Below are positions 36,354 to 45,610 of a DNA stretch of 64,000 bases, one piece after another. Under the pieces are notes generated by a model. It did not search any database and was not told the origin of the DNA. It worked only from the letters and a program-made list of their open reading frames with translations. A program made the translations under genes and the position numbers. The first letter of the stretch is position 1. Each line of letters begins with the position of its first letter. Source of the DNA: Candidatus Obscuribacterales bacterium (lineage in GTDB: Bacteria; Cyanobacteriota; Vampirovibrionia; Obscuribacterales; Obscuribacteraceae); contig JACKCM010000003.1 in NCBI GenBank assembly GCA_020634035.1, positions 682,001-746,000 on the forward strand, written 5' to 3'.

Positions 36354-36612
36354 AACGATTCACCAGAATAGAGCCAGTGGCAACGATTTAGATCCCCATC
36401 TGCTTCTTTATTCCCCCGGCTTCGATTTCTCATTCGAAAACGGCAGATATCTAAAGATCCGTTACAGGCGCCGACGACAGCCCGGCGTCGCTATCCTGCA
36501 TCCACCTTGCCATAGCGGCATCCTTAGTAAGGCTATGTAGGGGGATGGCACAAAACGTGGTTTATAGTAAATGAGATGTGGCCGGACCGATTGAATTAGC
36601 TCGAATTGAATC

Positions 36613-37575
36613 ATGTCTGAAATCAATCAAAATCCAGAACCGAATCAGAACCTGAACAGTGTTTTGAGGAGCGGATTCAAACTAAAAGAAGCCGAAATCC
36701 TCGCCTGCGAAGAGGCTCTGACCGAAAACGAAGAGGATCTCACCAGCAGGTTGAAGCTTCTGGGATTTTACTGGTTCAACAAACACTGGGACGCCTGTGT
36801 TCCGCATCTAATCTGGCTGATAGACAAAAGCCCCGAGTCAGAAGTCCTGAGCTGGGAAGCAGCCACCGTCGGAGACCAGGTCTCGGATCCAGAAATGTTC
36901 AAAGATTTGAAGAATCGCTGGGAACTGGCTATCAAATCTCCAACCAATCCACGGGTTTTGTTAAACGCCGCCGCCTTCTTTTTGGCATCTCAGCCTGAAC
37001 GCTCGGTAGATTTACTAGAACAGGCTCACGATATGGATGCAACCGACGACGAGATTCTAGAGAAGCTAGCCAGCACTTATCAACTTGCCCTGAAAGAAGA
37101 CGAGAAAAGTCCTTTGCTCGCCAAGGCTCTAACAATTCAAAAAGAGCTAATGGAGCGCATGCCCGAAAGCAAGAAACAGCTTATAGAGCTAGCCAGGCTC
37201 TATCTTTATAAAGGCGAAACCAGAGAGGCAAAACACCTGGTGGACGGTGCCCTCACCAGCCTGACCGGCTCTAAAGACCTGCCCCTGCTGGCTGAAGCCC
37301 ACTGTGTCCGGGGACTGATTTATCTAGAAGAAGGGCTTTTGAACAAAGCCAAGGACGAACTCTCCGCCCTGCCTTCGATTCCGAAATTCGACCTTGCCAA
37401 TAAGCTGATAGCTAGAGGAGAGCTGAAGGCGGTCTCGCAGTATCTGAAGAAAAATCTTAAACACTGGAAAGCAGGCAAGATCCAGCTTGCTCTCTGGATA
37501 GCTCAACTGGAGCTAGGCATGAAACCTGAGCTGCACAGCACCTGGCTGCTATCATATACGCCGGAAAAACGATAA
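36613..37575 (+). CDS. Cytosolic TPR-like protein
   Basis: 320 residues, wholly helical by pattern. TPR-like pairs include NPRVLLNAAAFFLASQPERSVDLLEQAHDMD, IELARLYLYKGETREAKHLVDGAL and AHCVRGLIYLEEGLLNKAKDEL. There is no signal peptide or membrane helix. The N-terminal 25 residues are Asn/Gln/Pro-rich and disordered. No specific family is recognised. It is followed 32 bases later by the lipoprotein gene on the same strand and may share its message. Confidence 0.75.
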   Translation: MSEINQNPEPNQNLNSVLRSGFKLKEAEILACEEALTENEEDLTSRLKLLGFYWFNKHWDACVPHLIWLIDKSPESEVLSWEAATVGDQVSDPEMFKDLKNRWELAIKSPTNPRVLLNAAAFFLASQPERSVDLLEQAHDMDATDDEILEKLASTYQLALKEDEKSPLLAKALTIQKELMERMPESKKQLIELARLYLYKGETREAKHLVDGALTSLTGSKDLPLLAEAHCVRGLIYLEEGLLNKAKDELSALPSIPKFDLANKLIARGELKAVSQYLKKNLKHWKAGKIQLALWIAQLELGMKPELHSTWLLSYTPEKR

Positions 37576-37607
37576 TTTCCAGCCTGTAGCTTTGGAGCAA
37601 AATCACA

Positions 37608-39071
37608 ATGCGGTTCGGTCTCAAACAAACTGTTCTGGCCACTCTTGCCTTTTCTTCGATTCTTTTCTTATGCGGCTGCGACGCAGAGCCGATTACCAGC
37701 CTGTGCTGGTCCCCGGATGGAGAGCGCGGTGCTCTCGATATACCGGGTCAGGGCATACGCTTAATAGGTCCTGAAGGAGAGAAAAGCCTCACCGACATAT
37801 TGCTTCCCGATGCAGTCTCGTTTGCCTGGGAGAACGACAAGAACCATCTTCTTGCTGTGACTGAAAAAAACGAAAAAGACTGGGGCAAGCTCAAAGAGCT
37901 GATTGACAAAGAAGAGCAGACAAAAATCATCGAAGCTACCCAGGAGATTCTGAGACTGCAGAAAAAATACGGCAGTCTTAAAAGCGAAGACGGAGTCCCA
38001 AAAGAAGATTCCGAAAAAATAAAGACAATGATAAAAGAGATCCGCCTGGGCGATGTCCTTACCTATATGTTCTCAGTTGACCCGGCGGCTCTTGCCACCT
38101 TTATGAAAGAGAATGACAAGAAGGCAGATGAATGGAGCTGTCCTGTCTACTCGTTGAAGAGATACAGTGTCAAGAAAAATTCAATAGAGGCAGAGAGCAC
38201 CATATGCACCACCAGAGAAACACTAAAAGAATATGCCACTTCTCCCAACGGTAAAGCAGTGGCGGTAGTATCAAGTAAGACCTGGGGCGACCCAATGCCG
38301 AATTATTTAAAACTCTACCCGAGCAGTGGCGGCGAGCCTCGAATTGTAGATGAATTCTTTGGAGACAGAGGCTCTATTGCCTGGCTTGCCGAAAACAACT
38401 GGCTTTTCTCGACAGATTCCAATGTGGTTACCGGAAGAAAAATCATGGACGAGAATGGCAATCTACTCGAAAATCCAGATGCCACATTTGTTCTCGAAGC
38501 CGAGGGCGTAGGACGAATAGTGTGCAGAAACAAAAATCAAATTTTCTTTTCTGCTCCGAAAGTGACTTATCCCGGTCCCATCGGCCAGAGCCAAGGTCCT
38601 CATTCACTCTTCATGCTCAGACCGACAGAGACCTGGGCGCCAGCGGAGATTCTAAACGGAACCTTGAATGGAAACTGCAAGGACTTCGACATTTCTCCTG
38701 ACGGTAAATCAATAGCCACCATGCAAGAGGACGGCAAGGTTGACCTAGTGAGAATGAGAGATATGGAGGGTGGAACAATCCAAGAAATTCCCTTTGCAAA
38801 AGAACAGGCAAATCTATCGCGCATAATGCCGCGATTCAGAAACAACGACGAGCTGAGCTTCTGCGTGCCGGTAAAATCAGAAGAATCAGACAAATCAGAG
38901 AAAGCAAATGCGGCTAAATCAGCTCAGAAAGGCGCTGAGCTGGTTATCTATTCTATAAAATCAGGAAAGGCTAGAACCATTAGCAAATCCTGGACAGCCG
39001 AAGTGGCGCCATTCTTGATGAAATACGTCGAAGAAGAAAAAGAAGGCTCAGACGATAAACAAGAGAAGTAA
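37608..39071 (+). CDS. Lipoprotein with beta-propeller-like repeats
   Basis: 487 residues. The N-terminus (MRFGLKQTVLATLAFSSILFLCGCDAE) is a lipoprotein signal with lipid-attachment cysteine probably Cys24 in LCGC. The mature part has WD40/TolB-like blades: ITSLCWSPDGERGAL, VSFAWENDKNHLLAV, SPNGKAVAVVSS, FDISPDGKSIATMQEDGKVDLV. A charged helical insert (about 80-150) interrupts the propeller. It should sit on the outer face of a membrane and bind a ligand or partner; nothing more specific can be said. It lies downstream of the TPR gene, with a convergent trhO after it. Confidence 0.8.
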   Translation: MRFGLKQTVLATLAFSSILFLCGCDAEPITSLCWSPDGERGALDIPGQGIRLIGPEGEKSLTDILLPDAVSFAWENDKNHLLAVTEKNEKDWGKLKELIDKEEQTKIIEATQEILRLQKKYGSLKSEDGVPKEDSEKIKTMIKEIRLGDVLTYMFSVDPAALATFMKENDKKADEWSCPVYSLKRYSVKKNSIEAESTICTTRETLKEYATSPNGKAVAVVSSKTWGDPMPNYLKLYPSSGGEPRIVDEFFGDRGSIAWLAENNWLFSTDSNVVTGRKIMDENGNLLENPDATFVLEAEGVGRIVCRNKNQIFFSAPKVTYPGPIGQSQGPHSLFMLRPTETWAPAEILNGTLNGNCKDFDISPDGKSIATMQEDGKVDLVRMRDMEGGTIQEIPFAKEQANLSRIMPRFRNNDELSFCVPVKSEESDKSEKANAAKSAQKGAELVIYSIKSGKARTISKSWTAEVAPFLMKYVEEEKEGSDDKQEK

Positions 39072-39091
39072 GGGACTCGCCGCTCGCGGTT

Positions 39092-39892
39092 CTACGACAT
39101 AGTATCCCGGGGCCCGATATGGCGGGGATAGTCTTTAGCGGTCTTATTCAGAGAAGCGTCCACCGCCACTCGATCATCAAAAACGAAACACTCGCCCTGC
39201 CAGTGCTCACCGCCGGTCTCTTCGAAATATTTGAGGATGCCGCCTTCCAGCTGATAGACCCGCTGCATCTCGATGCCGTTCATATAAAGCACAGCTTTCT
39301 CGCAACGAATACCGCCGGTGCAGAAAGAGACCACGGTCTTCTCTTTTAGTTCTTCTTGCTCCGCCACGGTTTTAGCGATAGCTTCAGGAAACTCGCTGAA
39401 GCGCTCGATCTCTAGCGTGATTGCGTTCTTGAAAGTGCCGATATCGGTCTCATAGGTGTTGCGGGTATCGAGCATGACCACTTCGCGACCGTCATCATCA
39501 TGACCCTGCTTGAGCCAGCGCCGCAAAGTCTGAGAATCGACCGAAGCGCCCCTGCCTTTCTTCACCGGGTCCATATCCGGCACCCGCATAGTTATTATCT
39601 CTTTCGCCAGCCGAACAACCATTTTGCCGAAGGGCTTGCTGTCCGAGATACTCTCTTTGGGGGTCAGATCGTTGAAAGAACCTTCGAAAAGCTCATCGGT
39701 CTTGAGAAAGTCGACGATGGCGTCGATATTTGCCCTCTCCCCGGCAAGAACCAGGTTAATGCCCTCGGAAGCAAGAATGATAGTTCCTTTCAGATCCAGC
39801 GCATCACAACGCTCTTGGATAATCGGCTGCCATTGAATATAGCTCTCGGGCAGCGATATGAATTTGTAGGCGGCAATGTTCACGATGTCCAT
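39092..39892 (-). CDS. trhO: tRNA uridine(34) hydroxylase
   Basis: 266 residues. Family N-terminal ferredoxin-like domain (YKFISLP...GTIILASEGINLVLAG) and a C-terminal rhodanese domain with DTRNTYETDIGTF and the active-site loop FCTGGIRCEKA. TrhO (YceA) makes 5-hydroxyuridine at the wobble position of tRNA with molecular oxygen, independently of prephenate. Length and motifs fit the family in full. The use of O2 implies an aerobic or microaerobic lifestyle, in line with the diiron genes at 52-53.6 kb. It is convergent with the lipoprotein gene and divergent from the EEP gene at 40062. Confidence 0.93.
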   Translation of the reverse strand: MDIVNIAAYKFISLPESYIQWQPIIQERCDALDLKGTIILASEGINLVLAGERANIDAIVDFLKTDELFEGSFNDLTPKESISDSKPFGKMVVRLAKEIITMRVPDMDPVKKGRGASVDSQTLRRWLKQGHDDDGREVVMLDTRNTYETDIGTFKNAITLEIERFSEFPEAIAKTVAEQEELKEKTVVSFCTGGIRCEKAVLYMNGIEMQRVYQLEGGILKYFEETGGEHWQGECFVFDDRVAVDASLNKTAKDYPRHIGPRDTMS

Positions 39893-40061
39893 GGCGACTT
39901 ATTATATAGGCAGGCAGCCGAGTTTCCCAAGCCTGCCTGAATTTCTGTGAATTGAAATCGAGATCATCTCAAAATAAGCGATCTGTAATTTACCTGGGCT
40001 CTTTCCGGCTTGCCAAGAGATCGCTCGATTACTATGATATGCCAGTTGATTCGGAGACAAC

Positions 40062-41129
40062 ATGGCAGCCCCAGAAACCGCACAAAAAAGTCCTCAAAGG
40101 CAGCAATACAGCGATCTAGAGCTAGATCGAGATTTTCTCGAGGACATAGACGACAGTCGGCACTGGACCGAGAGCCGGTTATTAGGTTGGTTCGTTCTAG
40201 TCTCCTCCGGCTGGCTGGCTAGTCTCTTTCCTTCTGTCGGCTGGATCTCAGACATCTGTGCCAGCCTGACCCAGCAGTTCATTGTTGCCTATATATTGCT
40301 GCTCGCTCTCAGTCTCTTCAAAAAGCGGGCGATTCTGGCTGCGCTCTGCGCCCTGGCAATTGCCATAAACCTCTTTGCTCTTGCCCCTTACCTGCCCAGA
40401 GCAAAAGCACTGGCTTCGGCCACGGCAAACTCTGCCACTGTTCTGCATGCCAACGCTGCCGGATTCAACAGCAAAAATCTCGAACTGGTAGAGACCTTTG
40501 CCGCTTCCGGAGCAGACGTTGTAGCGGTCTGTGAGCTGACCCCGGATTTGGATCAGCTGATCAAAAGTAAGTTAAAAAATTATCCTTATGTCTTCAGCGA
40601 CCCCCATAAAGAGGACAACTTCGGTCTCGGCATCTACAGCAAGCTGCCTCTGAAAGAGCCGCGTCTGATGATTCCGGAGAATGACCCGGAGATTCCGCCT
40701 TCAATTTTGAGCGAGGTCGTCACAGAAAGCGGCAGCTTCAATCTTATCTATGTCCACACCAGACCGCCTCTGGGCTCTCAATGGGCCGGACAGAGGGACA
40801 GGCAGCTCGATTATCTGGCGGATTTAACCAGAGTTGCCGGAGCCTCAGGAGCTAATCCCGATAGACCCTGGCTTCTGGCCGGCGACTTGAACGCCACCCC
40901 GTTTAATCCGGCCTTTGCCCGACTGGTGAAGCAAGGCGGATTTATCGATTCGAACAAAAAGTTCGGGCTGACTAATACCTGGCCTTCCGGCTTTATGCCG
41001 CCTCAACTGCCCCTTGATCATATTCTTGGCGGAGATTCGCAAGCAATAAATGTTGTCGGTCTAAAGACAGTTGATTTACCGGGCTCGGATCACAAAGGCC
41101 TTTTTGCAAAAATAGAACTGAATAAATAA
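40062..41129 (+). CDS. Membrane-anchored endonuclease/exonuclease/phosphatase family protein (paralogue 3)
   Basis: 355 residues. A charged cytosolic lead (1-43) is followed by three membrane helices (about 46-62, 75-90, 93-112). The EEP domain has the strand TVLHANAAGFNS, VVAVCELTPD, DNFGLGIYSKLPLKEP, LLAGDLNATPFNP and GSDHKGLFAKI. Of the three paralogues in this window it has the cleanest N-terminus and shows what the other two should look like. EEP enzymes hydrolyse phosphodiesters or phosphomonoesters with Mg2+; the substrate is unknown, and an envelope lipid or nucleic acid is possible. Its gene is followed 60 bases later by the TPM-M48 protein. Confidence 0.88.
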   Translation: MAAPETAQKSPQRQQYSDLELDRDFLEDIDDSRHWTESRLLGWFVLVSSGWLASLFPSVGWISDICASLTQQFIVAYILLLALSLFKKRAILAALCALAIAINLFALAPYLPRAKALASATANSATVLHANAAGFNSKNLELVETFAASGADVVAVCELTPDLDQLIKSKLKNYPYVFSDPHKEDNFGLGIYSKLPLKEPRLMIPENDPEIPPSILSEVVTESGSFNLIYVHTRPPLGSQWAGQRDRQLDYLADLTRVAGASGANPDRPWLLAGDLNATPFNPAFARLVKQGGFIDSNKKFGLTNTWPSGFMPPQLPLDHILGGDSQAINVVGLKTVDLPGSDHKGLFAKIELNK

Positions 41130-41189
41130 TCGAAGAACGTGGGTATAAAAAAGGCCTGGTATATTCGATTTTAATCAAAGCGAGAACCG

Positions 41190-43709
41190 ATGGGAAACGA
41201 GCTACCGGCATTTCTTCCTGCCACCCGCCCCCGGAATCCCTCTGTAATAGACCCTGATCATCTGCTCTCTAAGGCTGACTCAGCCAGGTTAGAGTGGCAG
41301 TTACAGTCCCTCGACTATCCTGCCCTGGTAATAATTTTGCCAAAAGAGCATGGGGTCACGGATCTGTCCGGTCTGCCCACCGTCATCGAGAAAACCTGGG
41401 GCATAAAAGACAACGAGCTTTTCTTTCTTCTGGATATTAAAGGCAGACAGCTCGAGATTTATCGCGGACCGGCCCTGACTAAAAGAGGGATATCGGAATC
41501 GGTCACCAACAACATTTTGCGCAAAAGTTTCTTTCCTGCGGCCAAGAAAGGCGATTTTGCAGGCGGCATCTCAGAGACACTGAGCACCATCGAAAACGCA
41601 TACAAAACAAGTAACTACCGGCAGTATCAAACTCAGGACGACACCGTCGAGTATGTGGGCACTGGAAGAAGCTCCGGCAATGGTCGCGAGCCCCATCATG
41701 ACCAGCTTTCTTTAATAGGCGGAATTCTGTTTGTCGCCGTCGTGATCATGATCGTCATCACCCTGCGCTTCAAAGGCAAGGGAGAGCAAGAGATCGACCT
41801 GCGCAAATCGCGCGACAAATACAATCAACATATGGAGAAGATCATTGCGCTGTTTAATGAGAAGCCCCAAGAATTCTTTCTAAGAGTGACCGGCTTGATC
41901 TGTCTGGGCTATGCCTATATCGCCATGGCTCTGGTGGTGCTTATCACCTTCACCCTTTTCACTTTTATCCTCCTCATGAAGATGCCTTATCTGGCTTTCA
42001 AGCTCGGGCTGCCGCTTCTATTGGTTCTGGGTGTGATATTTCGCTCTTTCTGGATCAAAACGCCACCACCAGCCGGCATAAAATTGAAGAAGAAAGACTA
42101 TCCGAAAGTCTATGAAATAGTCGAAGAGATCAGAAGCGGGATAAACGCACCACCGGTGCATCAGATTCAACTGATCCCCGACTTCAACGCCTCGGTCATG
42201 CAGCGGCCCAGGCTGGGACTTTTAGGCTGGCAGAAAAACTATTTGATGCTCGGCATTCAGCTCTTGAAGACCTGCTCTTACGATGAGATTCGTTCGATTC
42301 TGGCGCATGAACTGGGTCACCTGGCCGAAGGCCACAGCGCCAAGGACGCCTGGATCTATCGGGTGCAGGGCGTCTGGTATCAGCTCATGCAAAACCTGCA
42401 CAACGACCAGTCTATCGCCACTGTTATCTTTACCCGTTTCTTCGACTGGTATGTGCCTCTATTAGATTCTTACACTTTTCCTTATCGACGAGAGCAAGAA
42501 GAAAGCGCAGATGAACTAAGCGTCAAGCTGGTCGGTCCGGAGCTGGCAGCCAACACTTTTCTGTCCATGGATCTGAAAAGTCACTATCTCGAAAAATATT
42601 ACTGGGAGAATGTCGGCGAACGCTACTCTTCACCGGAACCACCCGCGGTTTACGAGGGCATGACGGAAGCTTTGAAAAACGGCAAAATCGAAAAACATGA
42701 TGCCGAAATCTGGCTGCACGAATCTTTGAAAGTCGAAACCGGCTATGAAGATTCTCATCCCTGCACCAGAGACAGAGTAGCGACCATTCTCAAAATAAAA
42801 CCCGAAGAAGTAAAAGACTACGCTCACTCGGTAATCGATGAACTATGCCGCATAGAAAATCCCGCTTTCGACCAGCTCTTTCCGCTAAAAGGCAAAGAGC
42901 TCTGTGCGGATCTCGATAATGAATACAAAGAGTTCTACAAAGATTATTGGCTTGAGCGCCACCAGAGTTATAACGAAGCCAAAAAAGAGCTAGAGGAACT
43001 TCTGGCAAAGAAAACCGAAGGTGAGATATCCGAAGAAGAAGCGGCCACCTGCGCCTATACATCTCTGATTGTGCATGGCTTCGCCAAATCACGTGATCTT
43101 TTTAAAGAGGCTCTCGATCGCAATCCCGAGGATGCCACCCTGAGACGGACCTATGGGCAGCAACTGCTCGACGACAAAGATCCTGATTGTGTCAGCTATC
43201 TGGAAGCAGCCATGAAGCTCGACCGGCAAATGCAGTACGAATGCGGTCAAATGCTGTATGGCTTCTTTAAATCGAAAGATGACGAAGACCGAGCCAGGCA
43301 CTACGAAGAGATGGTGATCGACTGGATAGAAGAATCTATCCAGCGACAGAAAGAGGTCTCTGATGTCAAAAAAGACGACACGTTCTTAGAGCATGATCTA
43401 AAAGAAGAGGTTACCGTTGCTATAGCAGAAGTGGCAAGCCAGTTCAAAGAGATTAAGACAGTTAGTTTGATTCGCAAAGAGGTTAAATACTTTCCAGAGC
43501 GGTCTTTTTATGTATTCTTGATCGACTATGACAGAAAGCATATCAGCGATGCCGACAAGAAGAATACTCTGCTTTCGGTGATCTTGCAGTCGATAATCGA
43601 GCTGGGTAACTTCACCGGAGACGTAATCATCTATCATCGCGAAATCGCACCGAAAGTCGTGGTCACCTGGGCAGATATGATCGCCAACGCAGTCATCTAC
43701 GAAAAATAG
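41190..43709 (+). CDS. TPM domain-M48 metalloprotease fusion
   Basis: 839 residues. N-terminal TPM domain (about 15-145: LSKADSARLEWQLQSLDYPALVIILPKEHG..., WGIKDNELFFLLDIKGRQLEIYRG). Then a membrane helix (about 172-192), two or three more at about 235-290, and a peptidase M48 domain with H373-E374-L375-G376-H377 and a further zinc-ligand Glu in REQEESADELSVKL. The C-terminal 300 residues have TPR-like helices and a final alpha/beta domain of about 100 residues. It resembles HtpX/Ste24-type membrane proteases joined to a TPM. TPM domains act in photosystem repair in plants and in quality control in bacteria. Probably membrane-protein turnover. Confidence 0.9.
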   Translation: MGNELPAFLPATRPRNPSVIDPDHLLSKADSARLEWQLQSLDYPALVIILPKEHGVTDLSGLPTVIEKTWGIKDNELFFLLDIKGRQLEIYRGPALTKRGISESVTNNILRKSFFPAAKKGDFAGGISETLSTIENAYKTSNYRQYQTQDDTVEYVGTGRSSGNGREPHHDQLSLIGGILFVAVVIMIVITLRFKGKGEQEIDLRKSRDKYNQHMEKIIALFNEKPQEFFLRVTGLICLGYAYIAMALVVLITFTLFTFILLMKMPYLAFKLGLPLLLVLGVIFRSFWIKTPPPAGIKLKKKDYPKVYEIVEEIRSGINAPPVHQIQLIPDFNASVMQRPRLGLLGWQKNYLMLGIQLLKTCSYDEIRSILAHELGHLAEGHSAKDAWIYRVQGVWYQLMQNLHNDQSIATVIFTRFFDWYVPLLDSYTFPYRREQEESADELSVKLVGPELAANTFLSMDLKSHYLEKYYWENVGERYSSPEPPAVYEGMTEALKNGKIEKHDAEIWLHESLKVETGYEDSHPCTRDRVATILKIKPEEVKDYAHSVIDELCRIENPAFDQLFPLKGKELCADLDNEYKEFYKDYWLERHQSYNEAKKELEELLAKKTEGEISEEEAATCAYTSLIVHGFAKSRDLFKEALDRNPEDATLRRTYGQQLLDDKDPDCVSYLEAAMKLDRQMQYECGQMLYGFFKSKDDEDRARHYEEMVIDWIEESIQRQKEVSDVKKDDTFLEHDLKEEVTVAIAEVASQFKEIKTVSLIRKEVKYFPERSFYVFLIDYDRKHISDADKKNTLLSVILQSIIELGNFTGDVIIYHREIAPKVVVTWADMIANAVIYEK

Positions 43710-43806
43710 ACCAGGCAATAACTCGACTGATTTATGCCATGGATATGCCATAAAACAAATTAGATTGTTATACTAATTCGATATCCTGAACAAAGGAGAG
43801 TGCCCG

Positions 43807-44103
43807 ATGACAAAAATGAGATCAAAACCGGCGACGCCAGGCAGTGCCTTCAAGAACTCTATGCTTCTTCTGGGTCTATTTAGTTTTCTGATTTCATTTC
43901 TGGCGATGTCGCCGGCAGACGCCAAGGGGCATGGCTATGGCAAGGGCAAATATAAAGTACCGCCGGGTCAAGTGAATCGATATTTCAACGGCAATCCAAA
44001 TAAAACGGTGCCTCCGGGTCAGATCAAGAAGTACTATCCGGGCTATAAGAAAAACGGTAAAGGCTACAAGCACAAGTACAAACATAAGTACAAGCACAAA
44101 TAA
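43807..44103 (+). CDS. Small secreted Lys/His/Tyr-rich protein with VPPGQ repeats
   Basis: 98 residues. AGGAG lies about eight bases before the ATG. The signal peptide (about 1-40, ending at ADA) is followed by two VPPGQ units, each followed by a basic aromatic segment (VNRYFNG, IKKYYPG). The C-terminal tail alternates KYKHK three times. The mature part is strongly basic and His-rich, so it could bind metal ions, nucleic acid or acidic polymers. Function is unknown. It lies 37 bases before hen1 but the promoters look separate. Confidence 0.72.
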   Translation: MTKMRSKPATPGSAFKNSMLLLGLFSFLISFLAMSPADAKGHGYGKGKYKVPPGQVNRYFNGNPNKTVPPGQIKKYYPGYKKNGKGYKHKYKHKYKHK

Positions 44104-44140
44104 CAGCAAATCAGTCACAACCGCAAAAGACAAATAGCCC

Positions 44141-45610
44141 ATGCTTCTAACCATCGAAAACACCCGCAAGGGAGAGGATGCCCGGGAGCTGGGCTATCTT
44201 CTTCAGAAACATCCCGACCGACTGCAGAGCTTCGAGCTGGCTTTCGGTCAGTGCCATATCTTTTATCCGGAAGCCTCAAAAGAGCGCTGCCGGGCGGCGC
44301 TCCTGCTGGAGATAGATCCGGTAAAACTAGTCCGGGGCTCCGGGGGCAAATCAAAAGGCGATGCGCCGCTTGCCCAGTATGTCAACGACCGCCCCTATGT
44401 GGCCTCTTCTCTCATGAGCGTCGCCCTTGGCAAAGTCTTCCGTTCAGCCATGAACGGTCAGTGCAAAGACATGCCGGAGTTGGCAGAGACTGCGTTGCCT
44501 TTGACTATTGAGCTTAGTGCGGTCCCGGTCAAAGGTGGAGAGCCATTTTTGCGCGGGGTCTTCGAGCCCCTGGGCTATGAGGTGGAAGCGGAGCGGCTGC
44601 CTTTAGATGAACGCTTTTCTGCATGGGGCGAGAGCCGACTTTATCAGATTCGACTCAAAACCGAAGCGAAGCTCAAAGACGTTCTCAATCATCTCTATGT
44701 GCTTATTCCTGTGTTAGATAGAGAGAAGCACTATTATGTAGGCGCCGAAGAGATAGAAAAGCTTTTACGTCGCTCAGAACAATGGCTCAAAGGCCATCCT
44801 CTCAGTCAGGTTATTGCCACCAGATATCTGCGCAATAAAAAATCGCTGGCGACTTTAGCCCTGGAGCGCCTGGCAGAAAACGAGAGCGATAAGCAAAACG
44901 GCGAGGAGGGCGAGGGCGAAGGCGGCACCGCCAATGATGCCACCGCTCAAAATACTGCCGTCTCTGAAAAATCTGTCGGTCAGGAAGAAGCGCTGGAGAA
45001 AAAGATCAGTCTCAACGAAGTGAGAATGGACACCGTCGTGGAGAAGCTTAAAGCTATTGGAGCGCGCCGGGTGGCCGATCTTGGCTGCGGCGAAGGCAAG
45101 CTTTTAAGCAGGCTTGTGCATGACTTCTTCTTTCAGGATATTGTCGGCATGGATGTTTCGATCAGGTCCCTCGAAATAGCCGAAAGACGCCTGAAACTGG
45201 ACCGCATGCCAGAGAGAAAGGCACAGAGACTGAAGCTTCTGCACGGGTCATTGATGTACCGCGATGGCAGATTGACCAACTGGGACGCCGCCACTTGCAT
45301 AGAAGTGATAGAGCATCTCGACGTGCCCAGACTGAATGCATTCGAAAAGGTTGTGTTCGGTCAGGCGAGACCGAGCCATGTTCTGATCACCACGCCTAAT
45401 AGAGAATATAACAAGCTCTTCGAGAGCCTGGAAGAAGGACGCTTCCGCCACAGCGACCACCGCTTCGAATGGAGTCGGGCAGAGTTTCAAAGCTGGTCCC
45501 AAGAGATATGCGAGCGCTTTGGCTATTCAGTAGATTATTTCGATGTCGGCACCGCCGACCCAGAGCTTGGACCACCTACCCAGATGGGGGTATTCAGTCG
45601 TGGAGATTAA
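44141..45610 (+). CDS. hen1: 3'-terminal RNA ribose 2'-O-methyltransferase Hen1
   Basis: 489 residues. The bacterial Hen1 N-terminal domain (about 1-240: MLLTIENTRKGEDARELGYLLQKHP, AQYVNDRPYVASSLMSVALGKVFRSAMNG) is followed by an acidic linker. The methyltransferase domain carries VADLGCGEGKLLSRL and the metal-ligand motif EVIEHLD (around residue 388) with HSDHRFEWSR. Hen1 adds a 2'-O-methyl group to the 3' end of RNA cleaved by ribotoxins before Pnkp seals it, so the repaired RNA resists the same cut. The end of this gene overlaps the start of pnkp by 11 bases, the standard order. Confidence 0.96.
   Translation: MLLTIENTRKGEDARELGYLLQKHPDRLQSFELAFGQCHIFYPEASKERCRAALLLEIDPVKLVRGSGGKSKGDAPLAQYVNDRPYVASSLMSVALGKVFRSAMNGQCKDMPELAETALPLTIELSAVPVKGGEPFLRGVFEPLGYEVEAERLPLDERFSAWGESRLYQIRLKTEAKLKDVLNHLYVLIPVLDREKHYYVGAEEIEKLLRRSEQWLKGHPLSQVIATRYLRNKKSLATLALERLAENESDKQNGEEGEGEGGTANDATAQNTAVSEKSVGQEEALEKKISLNEVRMDTVVEKLKAIGARRVADLGCGEGKLLSRLVHDFFFQDIVGMDVSIRSLEIAERRLKLDRMPERKAQRLKLLHGSLMYRDGRLTNWDAATCIEVIEHLDVPRLNAFEKVVFGQARPSHVLITTPNREYNKLFESLEEGRFRHSDHRFEWSRAEFQSWSQEICERFGYSVDYFDVGTADPELGPPTQMGVFSRGD

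Noticed and set aside
34833..36540. Several plus-strand open frames (35110-35556, 35886-36371, 36244-36540)
   Set aside because: They lie opposite the DUF4419 gene and its upstream region and show no ribosome sites or protein-like patterns; their composition is that of a gene read on the wrong strand.
45543..45599. ATG at 45543 as the start of pnkp
   Set aside because: It would add 19 residues inside hen1 and shift the catalytic numbering away from other Pnkp; GTG at 45600 fits better.
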